A stretch of 64,000 bases of DNA from Streptomyces graminofaciens (GTDB lineage Bacteria > Actinomycetota > Actinomycetes > Streptomycetales > Streptomycetaceae): positions 4,370,001 to 4,434,000 of the forward strand of contig NZ_AP018448.1 in assembly GCF_030294945.1 (NCBI RefSeq), in the 5' to 3' direction. Below the pieces are notes generated by a model, which was not told the DNA's origin, did no database searches, and was given only the letters and a program-made list of their open reading frames with translations. Positions 36,291 through 43,550 of the stretch are shown here, piece by piece. Position numbers and translations under genes: made by a program. Numbering within the stretch: the stretch's first letter is position 1; every line of letters starts with the position of its first letter.

Positions 36291-38135
36291 ATGGACACCA
36301 ACGATCAGCACCAGCTCCGTAGCCACCCCCACACCCGAGTCGTCGCCGCCCTCGTCCTCACCGCGGCACTCGCGACCCCGCTCGCCCCGGCGCCCCAACA
36401 GGCTGAAGCGGCAGACGGCGGCAAGAACGTGCTGACCGTCGCGGTCGCGCAGAGCGTCGACTCGCTCAGTCCGTTCCTGGCGGTCCGCTTGCTCAGTACG
36501 AGCGTTCACCGGCTCCTCTACGAGAACCTGACCAACTACGACCCCAAGGACAACCACGTCGTCCCGGGCCTCGCCACCGCGTGGAAGGCGTCGCCGGACA
36601 AACTGACGTGGACGTACACCATCCGCGACGACTCGACGTGGTCGGACGGGCAGCGGGCCACGGCCGAGGACGCGGCCTGGACGTTCACCAGGATGATGAC
36701 CGACGAGGGCGCGGCGACCGCGAACGGCAGCTTCGTCGGCAACTTCGAGAAGGTCACCGCGCCGAGCCCCACCGAACTGGTCATCCGTCTGAAGAAGCCG
36801 CAGGCGACGATGACCGCGCTGGACGTGCCGATCGTGCCGAAGCACGTGTGGGAGAAGGTCGACGACTTCTCGAAGTTCAACAACGACAAGGACTTCCCCC
36901 TCGTCGGCAACGGGCCGTTCGTGCTGACCGGGTACAAGGCCGACAGCTACGTCCGGCTGAAGGCCAACAAGAGCTTCTGGCGCGGGGCGCCCAAGTTCGA
37001 CGAGCTGGTCTTCCGCTACTACAAGGACCAGGACGCCGCCGTCTCCGCGCTGCGCAAGGGCGAGGTGTCCTTCGTGGCCGGCGCCCCCGCCCTGACGCCC
37101 GCGCAGGCCGCGTCGCTGAAGGGCGAGAAGAACATCCACGTCAACGACGCCCCCGGCCGCCGTTTCTACGCCCTGGCCACGAACCCCGGCGCGCGCACGA
37201 AGGGCGGGAAGAAGTTCGGCGACGGCAACCGCGCGCTGCTCGACCTCCGCGTACGGCACGCCCTGTTCATGGCGGTCGACCGCGAGACCATCGTCGACAA
37301 GGTCTTCCAGGGGCACGCGGTGCGGGGCGAGGGGTACATCCCCCCGCGCTTCTCGACGTACTTCTGGAAGCCGTCGGCCGGCCAGGAGCTGGCGTACGAC
37401 CCGAAGAAGGCGGCCCGACTCCTGGACGAGGCCGGGTATGTGAAGAACGGGGACGGCAGGCGCGTCGGCAAGGACGGCAAGCCGCTGAACCTCCGCATCC
37501 TGTGCCACGCCACCGACCCGAACGACAAGGCGGTCAGCAAGTACCTCCAGGAGTGGTGGGGCGACCTGGGCATCGGCCTCACGGTGGACTGCCTCGACAA
37601 CGTCTCGGACCCCTGGTACGCGGGCGAGTACGACCTGGCGTTCGACGGCTGGTCCGTGAACCCGGACCCGGACTTCGTCCTGTCGATCCACACCTGCGCC
37701 GCGCTGCCCGCGAAGGCCGGCGAGTCGGCGGCCACGGACAACTTCATCTGCGACAAGAAGTACGACGAGCTGTACGCGCGGCAGCTCGCCGAGTACGACC
37801 CGGCCGAACGGGCGAACATCGTGCGGGAGATGGAGTCACGGCTGTACGACCTCGGGTACATGAACGTCATGGCGTACCCGAACGCGGTCGAGGCCTATCG
37901 GACCGACCAGATCGCCTCGATCACCACCATGCCGGAGAAGGCGGGCAACATCTACGGCCAGGACGGCTACTGGAGCTGGTGGTCGGCGGTCCCGGCGGCG
38001 GACGCGGTCGAGTCCTCCGACGGCTCGTCCTCGGCGGGCGTGGTCATCGGCGGCGTCGCGGGTGTCGTCCTCCTCCTGGGCGCCGGCGTGTTCCTCGTGC
38101 TGCGCCGCCGGGCCACGGCCGACGACCGCGAATGA
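36291..38135 (+). CDS. ABC transporter substrate-binding protein (peptide/nickel family 5), C-terminally anchored
   Basis: 614 residues, SBP_bac_5 family: VAVAQSVDSLSPFLAVRLLS, LYENLTNYD, VPGLATAWKASPDKLTWTYT, LRVRHALFMAVDRETIVDKV. A Sec-type signal peptide ends near AEAAD, but there is no lipobox Cys. Instead a transmembrane helix at about residues 580-602 (AGVVIGGVAGVVLLLGAGVF) followed by RRR anchors it to the outer face. It is the first gene of a five-gene operon with two permeases and two ATPases. The substrate is probably oligopeptides; that cannot be settled from sequence. Confidence 0.92.
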   Translation: MDTNDQHQLRSHPHTRVVAALVLTAALATPLAPAPQQAEAADGGKNVLTVAVAQSVDSLSPFLAVRLLSTSVHRLLYENLTNYDPKDNHVVPGLATAWKASPDKLTWTYTIRDDSTWSDGQRATAEDAAWTFTRMMTDEGAATANGSFVGNFEKVTAPSPTELVIRLKKPQATMTALDVPIVPKHVWEKVDDFSKFNNDKDFPLVGNGPFVLTGYKADSYVRLKANKSFWRGAPKFDELVFRYYKDQDAAVSALRKGEVSFVAGAPALTPAQAASLKGEKNIHVNDAPGRRFYALATNPGARTKGGKKFGDGNRALLDLRVRHALFMAVDRETIVDKVFQGHAVRGEGYIPPRFSTYFWKPSAGQELAYDPKKAARLLDEAGYVKNGDGRRVGKDGKPLNLRILCHATDPNDKAVSKYLQEWWGDLGIGLTVDCLDNVSDPWYAGEYDLAFDGWSVNPDPDFVLSIHTCAALPAKAGESAATDNFICDKKYDELYARQLAEYDPAERANIVREMESRLYDLGYMNVMAYPNAVEAYRTDQIASITTMPEKAGNIYGQDGYWSWWSAVPAADAVESSDGSSSAGVVIGGVAGVVLLLGAGVFLVLRRRATADDRE

Positions 38136-38150
38136 ACGAAGGACCTGCCA

Positions 38151-39191
38151 GTGACCACTGACGCGACGCGTGCGGCGCCCGTGCCGGAAGCGGCGGCGCG
38201 GACCGGCGGCGCCTCGGGCGGCTACGCACGGTACATGGCGGGCAAGGTGGGCGGTGCGGCCGTCTCCCTGCTCGCCGTCCTCGTCACCAGCTTCTTCCTC
38301 TTCCGGCTGATCCCGGGCGACCCGGTGAAGTACATGACGGGCGGCCGCCAGGTCTCCGCCGAGCAACTCGCCTCGTACCGGCGGGAGTTCGGCCTCGATC
38401 TGCCGCTGTGGCAGCAGTTCGCCGACTACTGCGGCAAGGCGCTGACCGGTGACCTCGGAACCTCGTACCAGTTCCGGGCGCCCGTCCTCGACAAGATCAC
38501 CGAGGCGCTGCCGAACACGCTCCTGCTCACCGGCACCGCCTTCGTCCTCTACACCGCGCTCGGCATCTTCCTCGGCACCCGCTCGGCCTGGCGGCACGGC
38601 GGGCTCGGCGACCGCATCAACACCGGACTGGCGCTGACCCTGTACTCCATCCCGTCGTTCTGGCTCGGGCTGCTGCTGATCATCGTGCTGGCGGTGGGCG
38701 TGGGCCCGATCCCGGGGCTGTTCCCGACCGGCGGCATGGAGTCAGGGTCCGAGGAGGGCTTCGCGTACGTCGTCGACGTCGCCCATCACCTCGTCCTGCC
38801 GGTGGTGACGCTGGTGGCCGTGGAGTACGGGCAGACCCTGCTGGTCACCCGGTCGGCGCTGCTGGACGAGATGGGCGGCGACTATCTGACGACGGCTCGG
38901 GCCAAGGGACTGCGCGACGACCTCGTACGGCGCCGGCACGCCGTGCCCAACGCGCTGCTGCCGACCGTGACGCTGATCTTCATCAACCTGGGCCGGACCG
39001 TGGCAGGCGTGATCCTCGTGGAGACCGTGTTCTCCTGGCCGGGCCTCGGCGGGCTGTTCTACCAGGCGCTGAGCGTGCCCGATCTGCCGCTGGTCCAGGG
39101 GCTGTTCTTCGTGTTCGCCGCCGCGGTGATCGTGATGAACACGCTGGCCGACCTGATCTATCCGCTGCTCGACCCCAGGGTGGGCCGATGA
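38151..39191 (+). CDS. ABC transporter permease (DppB/OppB type)
   Basis: 346 residues, six predicted membrane helices, with the DppB N-terminal pattern (LFRLIPGDPVKYMTGGR, QFADYCGKALTGDLGTSYQF) and the permease EAA-like loop (YLTTARAKGLRDDLVRRRHA, then PNALLP) that docks the ATPase. GTG start 15 bp after the binding-protein stop. Its stop overlaps a chain of two micro-ORFs leading into the second permease. Confidence 0.94.
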   Translation: MTTDATRAAPVPEAAARTGGASGGYARYMAGKVGGAAVSLLAVLVTSFFLFRLIPGDPVKYMTGGRQVSAEQLASYRREFGLDLPLWQQFADYCGKALTGDLGTSYQFRAPVLDKITEALPNTLLLTGTAFVLYTALGIFLGTRSAWRHGGLGDRINTGLALTLYSIPSFWLGLLLIIVLAVGVGPIPGLFPTGGMESGSEEGFAYVVDVAHHLVLPVVTLVAVEYGQTLLVTRSALLDEMGGDYLTTARAKGLRDDLVRRRHAVPNALLPTVTLIFINLGRTVAGVILVETVFSWPGLGGLFYQALSVPDLPLVQGLFFVFAAAVIVMNTLADLIYPLLDPRVGR

Positions 39192-39265
39192 CGACGACGC
39201 CGTGCGGGGTGGACCGATGACGATCCGTGGGATCACGACCCGCGGGGTGGGCCGATGACGACGAC
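39178..39265 (+). repeat. Triplicated gene junction with two coupled micro-ORFs
   Basis: GGGTGGGCCGATGACGACGAC occurs at 39178-39198 and again at 39245-39265, with a slightly diverged copy at 39206-39223. Each holds an overlapping CGATGA stop/start. Permease 1 ends in the first. Two micro-ORFs, 39188-39220 (10 residues, MTTTPCGVDR) and 39217-39258 (13 residues, MTIRGITTRGVGR), then link by ATGA overlaps to permease 2. This looks like repeated duplication of the gene boundary with coupling preserved. Confidence 0.8.
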
Positions 39266-40256
39266 CGCCGCCGACCCGCCTGACAAGCCGCCCATCGACC
39301 CGACCACCGACCCGACCACCGGCTCGTCCACCGACCTGCCCGGCGGCCCGTCCACAAGCCCTCCCGCCGGCCCGCGCGCCCTCGCCCGGCAGCGCCGCCG
39401 GGCCTCCGTCGCGCGGTTCTGGCGGCAGTACCGCGCGCACCGGGCCGGACTGTTCGGCCTGGCGGTGCTCGTCCTCTTCGCGCTGGTGGCGCTGGCCGCG
39501 CCGCTGCTGGTCGGCGAGGAGGCGCGCAGCGTGACCGACGCGCCGGGCCGTCCGCTGCAGAGCCCGAGCGCCGAGTTCCCGCTCGGCACGGACCAGTTCG
39601 GCCGCGGTGTGCTCGGCCTGCTGGTGTGGGGCGCGCGGGTCTCGCTGCTCGTCGGACTGCTGGCCGCCGTGCTGTCGGTGGCGATCGGTACGCTCATCGG
39701 GGTCACGGCGGGGCACTTCCGGGGCTGGTACGTGACGGTGCTGATGCGGATCACCGACTGGTTCCTCGTCATGCCGACGCTGGTGCTGGCGATCGCGCTG
39801 GCCACGGTGATGTCCCGTTCGCTCGGCACGACCGTCGTGGCGATCGGCGTGACGACCTGGCCGACGACGGCCCGGCTGGTGCGCGCGCAGACGCTGGCGG
39901 TGGAGACCCGGCCGTACATCGAACGCGCGACGGCCCTCGGCGGCGGGCACTGGCACATCATGTCCCGGCATGTGCTGCCGAACGTCATGCCGCTGGTGCT
40001 GGCCCAGACAACGCTGATCATCTCCTCGGCCATCCTCGCCGAGGCGACCCTCGCCTTCCTCGGCCTCGGCGACCCCACGGTCGTCTCCTGGGGCGGGATG
40101 CTCCAGGACGCACGCGAGGCGGGCGCGGTGAGCGCCGGGGACTGGTGGTACCTGGTGCCGCCGGGCCTCGCCATCGCGGTGGTGGCGCTGGCGTTCACGC
40201 TGTGCGGCCGGGCCGTGGAGTCCGTGCTCAACCCGAGGCTGGGGGTGGCGCGTTGA
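39255..40256 (+). CDS. ABC transporter permease (DppC/OppC type)
   Basis: 333 residues. A long Pro/Thr-rich cytoplasmic N-tail, then DppC features (FWRQYRAHRAGLFGLAVLVL, EFPLGTDQFGRGVLGLLVWG) and the EAA loop (YIERATALGGGHWHIMSRHV, then LPN), with five to six membrane helices. It pairs with the upstream DppB-type permease. The start ATG overlaps the stop of a micro-ORF (ATGA). Confidence 0.94.
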   Translation: MTTTAADPPDKPPIDPTTDPTTGSSTDLPGGPSTSPPAGPRALARQRRRASVARFWRQYRAHRAGLFGLAVLVLFALVALAAPLLVGEEARSVTDAPGRPLQSPSAEFPLGTDQFGRGVLGLLVWGARVSLLVGLLAAVLSVAIGTLIGVTAGHFRGWYVTVLMRITDWFLVMPTLVLAIALATVMSRSLGTTVVAIGVTTWPTTARLVRAQTLAVETRPYIERATALGGGHWHIMSRHVLPNVMPLVLAQTTLIISSAILAEATLAFLGLGDPTVVSWGGMLQDAREAGAVSAGDWWYLVPPGLAIAVVALAFTLCGRAVESVLNPRLGVAR

Positions 40257-40290
40257 GCCGACCCGAGGTGCGCGGCCCGGAGGTGGCGCG

Positions 40291-41277
40291 GTGACCCTGC
40301 TGGACGTACGGAACCTGTCCGTGACCTACGCCGGCGGCGCCGAGGCCGTCCGGGGCGTGGACCTGCGGCTGGACGCGGGCCAGAAGCTGGGTGTCGCGGG
40401 CGAGTCCGGCTGTGGCAAGTCCACGCTGGCGCTCGCCCTGCTGCGGCTGCTGCCGGCCGGTACGCGGATCACCGGCGAGGTCCTGCTCGACGGCGAGGAC
40501 GTCCTGGCCATGAAGTGGGGCCGGCTACGGGCGGTCCGCTGGGCCGGGGCCTCGATCGTCTTCCAGGGCGCGATGCACTCCCTCAACGCCGTGCACCGCG
40601 TCGGCGACCAGATCGCCGAGCCGATCCTGCTGCACCACCGGGCGACCCCGGCCGGGGCCCGCACCCGTACCGGGGAACTGCTGGAGCAGGTCGGCCTCCC
40701 GGCGGCCCGCGCGGACGCCTACCCGCACGAACTCTCCGGTGGTCAGCGCCAGCGCGTCATGATCGCCATGGCGCTGGCCTGCGACCCCCGGCTGATCATC
40801 GCCGACGAGCCGACCACCGCCCTCGACGTGATGATCCAGGCCCAGATCCTGCGGCTGGTCCAGCGGCTCGTCGCCGGCCAGGACCTGGCCCTGATCATGA
40901 TCAGCCACGACCTGGCGGTCCTCGCCGACACCTGTGACCGGCTCGCGGTGATGTACGCGGGCCGGGTCGTCGAGGAGGGCCCGGCCCGGCAGGTCCACGA
41001 GGACGCCCGGCACCCGTACGGGCAGGCCCTGTCCGCCGCGTTCCCGAAAATCGGCGATCCGGCGTCCCGGTTCGCGCCCCGCGGCCTCGCGGGCGACCCG
41101 CCGGACCCGTCCGCGCTGCCGCCCGGCTGTACGTTCCACCCGCGCTGCCCGGTGGCTCTCGACATCTGCGCCACGGACGACCAGGCGCTGCGCCCGGCCG
41201 GCACCGGGCGCAGCGCAGCGTGCGTGCACACGACGGGCCCCGCGCCCCTGGAGAAGGCGAGGCCCGGCACCTCATGA
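40291..41277 (+). CDS. ABC transporter ATP-binding protein (DppD/OppD type)
   Basis: 328 residues with Walker A GESGCGKST, signature LSGGQRQR, Walker B LIIADEPTTALD, the switch His in MISHDLAVL, and the C-terminal oligopeptide-transporter extension (LPPGCTFHPRCPVALDIC) with its conserved Cys. It is the first of the paired ATPases. It overlaps the next gene as ATGA, indicating coupled synthesis of the heterodimer. Confidence 0.95.
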   Translation: MTLLDVRNLSVTYAGGAEAVRGVDLRLDAGQKLGVAGESGCGKSTLALALLRLLPAGTRITGEVLLDGEDVLAMKWGRLRAVRWAGASIVFQGAMHSLNAVHRVGDQIAEPILLHHRATPAGARTRTGELLEQVGLPAARADAYPHELSGGQRQRVMIAMALACDPRLIIADEPTTALDVMIQAQILRLVQRLVAGQDLALIMISHDLAVLADTCDRLAVMYAGRVVEEGPARQVHEDARHPYGQALSAAFPKIGDPASRFAPRGLAGDPPDPSALPPGCTFHPRCPVALDICATDDQALRPAGTGRSAACVHTTGPAPLEKARPGTS

Positions 41278-42275
41278 CGACCACCCCCGAGACCACCACC
41301 GCGCTGCTCAGCGCACGCGCCCTGCACGTCGCCTTCCCCGGCCGCGGCGGCGCCCCCACCGCCCGGGCCGTGGACGGCGTGGACCTCGACATCGGCACCG
41401 GCGAGATCGTCGCGCTGGTCGGCGAGTCCGGCTGCGGCAAGACGACGCTGGCCCGCGCCCTGCTCGGCCTGGTCCGCCCGACCGCGGGCCGGGTCACCTT
41501 CGACGCACAGCCGCTCACGTACTCCGCCCGGGCCCTCAAGGCGTACCGCAAACGCGTCCAGCTGGTCCTCCAGGACCCGAGCGGCTCGCTCAACCCCCGG
41601 CACACGGTGTACGACGCGGTCGCCGAGGGGCTGCGCATCCACGGGTACGGCGGTGACGAGCGGGCAGCGGTGGCGGGCGCCCTCGCCCGGGCCGGGCTGC
41701 GGCCGCCCGAGCGGTTCTTCCTGCGCTACCCGCACGAGCTGTCCGGCGGCCAGCGCCAGCGTGTCGTCATCGCGGGGGCGCTGGTCCTGGAGCCCGAACT
41801 CCTCGTCGCGGACGAGCCGGTGGCCTCCCTCGACGCCTCGGTGCGCGGCGAGATCCTGGCCCTGCTGCTGCGTCTGCGCACCGAACTCGGCCTGTCGGCG
41901 CTGGTGGTGACACACGATCTGGGCCTGGCCTGGAACATCGCCGACCGGGTCGCCGTGATGTACCTGGGCCGGATCGTGGAGACGGGCCCGGTCGAGCAGG
42001 TCCTGACGGCCCCCCGCCACCCCTACACCCAGGCCCTGCTGTCGGTCCTCCCCGACGCCCCGGGCACCCCGGTGGTCCTCACCGGCGAACCCCCGGACCC
42101 CTCCCGCATCCCCTCCGGCTGCCGCTTCCACGCCCGCTGCCAGATCCTGACGAGCGGAGAGGCGGAACGGGCGGGGGTGGCGGAGGCGTGCCGGGGTCGG
42201 GACCCGGAGGTGCTGAGCGGAGGCGGCACGGCACAGGTGGCGTGCCACTGGGCGCGGGCACGCGACGAACGCTAG
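41274..42275 (+). CDS. ABC transporter ATP-binding protein (DppF/OppF type)
   Basis: 333 residues: Walker A GESGCGKTT, LSGGQRQR, Walker B LLVADEPVASLD, switch VTHDLGLAW, and the C-terminal extension SGCRFHARCQIL. It is the partner ATPase of the transporter. The start is ATG 41274, overlapping the previous stop; the longer upstream frame has no signal. The TAG stop lies inside the terminal inverted repeat of the following MITE-like element. Confidence 0.95.
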   Translation: MTTTPETTTALLSARALHVAFPGRGGAPTARAVDGVDLDIGTGEIVALVGESGCGKTTLARALLGLVRPTAGRVTFDAQPLTYSARALKAYRKRVQLVLQDPSGSLNPRHTVYDAVAEGLRIHGYGGDERAAVAGALARAGLRPPERFFLRYPHELSGGQRQRVVIAGALVLEPELLVADEPVASLDASVRGEILALLLRLRTELGLSALVVTHDLGLAWNIADRVAVMYLGRIVETGPVEQVLTAPRHPYTQALLSVLPDAPGTPVVLTGEPPDPSRIPSGCRFHARCQILTSGEAERAGVAEACRGRDPEVLSGGGTAQVACHWARARDER

Positions 42276-42452
42276 GGCGTGTTTCGAAAGTGGCGTCGTC
42301 CGCCCGGAGGGCGGGGCCTGCGGCGTCTGGTGCGGTGCATCGCAAGGCGGAGGGTCGTCCGCGTACTGGGCGTACGCGGACGACCCCGACAACGCGGCGA
42401 GGTGCCGTGCCAGGCGTCGCGGGGCAGACGGGACTTTCGAAACACGCCCTAG
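42272..42452. mobile_element. MITE-like element with 20-bp terminal inverted repeats
   Basis: 181 bp bounded by perfect inverted repeats CTAGGGCGTGTTTCGAAAGT (42272-42291) and its complement (42433-42452). It has no coding capacity. An internal 14-bp stem with 7-nt loop (42352-42386) can fold strongly. The palindromic CTAG at each edge may be a 4-bp target duplication. The element fills the gap between two convergent genes exactly, and its ends supply the TAG stop codon to both the transporter ATPase and ribF. It may also act as their terminator. Confidence 0.8.
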
Positions 42453-43399
42453 ACGGCGGCTTCCGCGATCAGCTCCCGGCACCGCTTGACGTCCTCGGCC
42501 ATGGCCTCGAGCAACGCCTCCAGGGAGTCGAACTTCGCCTGCCCCCGCACGAAGGCGAGGAAGTCGACGGCGACATGGAGCCCGTAGAGATCCAGCCCCA
42601 CCCGGTCGATGGCGTACGCCTCCACCGTCCGCTCGGTGCCGTCGAACTGCGGGTTCGTGCCGACGGAGATCGCGGCCGGCATGGCCTCGCCCTCGACGTG
42701 CAGCCATCCGGCGTACACGCCGTCGGCCGGGATCGCGGTGTGCGGCAGTGTCTCGACGTTGGCCGTCGGGAAGCCCAACTCCCGCCCGCGCTGCGCCCCT
42801 CGGACGACGACGCCCTCGACGCGGTGCGGGCGGCCGAGGATCTCGTTCGCGCCCTCGACATCGCCCTCGGCGACCAGCCGCCGGGTCAGGGTGGACGAGA
42901 ACGGCTCGCCGCCGCCCGCCTCACCGGTCACGAACAGGTCGACGACCTCGACCTCGAAGTCGTACGTCTTGCCCTGGTCGGCCAGGAACTCCACATTGCC
43001 GGCGGCCTTGTGGCCGAAGCGGAAGTTCGGGCCCTCGACGACGGCCTTGGCGTGCAGCTTGTCGACCAGGACCTTGACGACGAACTCGGCGGGCGACAGC
43101 CGGGAGAAGTCGCTGGTGAACGGCAGCACGAGTACCGCGTCCACGCCCACTTCGGCCATCAGTTCGGCACGGCGGTGGTGCGGGGCGAGCAGCGGGGGGT
43201 GGCTGCCGGGGCGCACGACCTCGCTGGGGTGCGGGTCGAAGGTCACGGCGACGGAGGGGACGCCCAGCTCACGGGCGCGGTCCACGGCGTGCCGGAGGAT
43301 CAGCTGGTGCCCGCGGTGCACCCCGTCGTAGGAACCGATGGTGACGACGCTGCGCCCCCAGTCCTCGGGGATGTCCTCCAAGCCACGCCAGCGCTGCAC
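42449..43399 (-). CDS. ribF: Bifunctional riboflavin kinase / FAD synthetase
   Basis: Converts riboflavin to FMN and then FAD. 316 residues from GTG 43399 (MQRWRGLEDIPEDW), with a GAGGAG site 8 nt upstream. N-terminal adenylyltransferase domain: VVTIGSYDGVHRGHQ, with the Gx(Y/F)DGVHxGH nucleotide motif, FDPHPSEV and EGPNFRFG. C-terminal flavokinase domain: GRELGFPTANVE, DGVYAGW, ISVGTNPQFDG and the final helical VDFLAFVRGQAKFDSLEAL. The stop codon lies in the adjoining inverted-repeat element. Confidence 0.96.
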   Translation of the reverse strand: MQRWRGLEDIPEDWGRSVVTIGSYDGVHRGHQLILRHAVDRARELGVPSVAVTFDPHPSEVVRPGSHPPLLAPHHRRAELMAEVGVDAVLVLPFTSDFSRLSPAEFVVKVLVDKLHAKAVVEGPNFRFGHKAAGNVEFLADQGKTYDFEVEVVDLFVTGEAGGGEPFSSTLTRRLVAEGDVEGANEILGRPHRVEGVVVRGAQRGRELGFPTANVETLPHTAIPADGVYAGWLHVEGEAMPAAISVGTNPQFDGTERTVEAYAIDRVGLDLYGLHVAVDFLAFVRGQAKFDSLEALLEAMAEDVKRCRELIAEAAV

Positions 43400-43550
43400 T
43401 GTGACCGCTCCTCGTCGAAAACCTGGTCTGAAACCTGTCGAACCCGTGTCCGTGGTTGCCTCATACGCAGGTCTAAGGGTGCCATGCCGGATGCTCTCCG
43501 CCCGCATCGGCATCCGGGCTGTGACCCGTCGCACGAAGGCGCCCCCCTGT

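Noticed and set aside
43300..43550. Extension of the giant protease/NTPase frame past 43551 into ribF
   Set aside because: After the homopolymer slip the residues become Arg/Pro/Ala nonsense. The adjacent frame gives sensible helical sequence ending at 43551.
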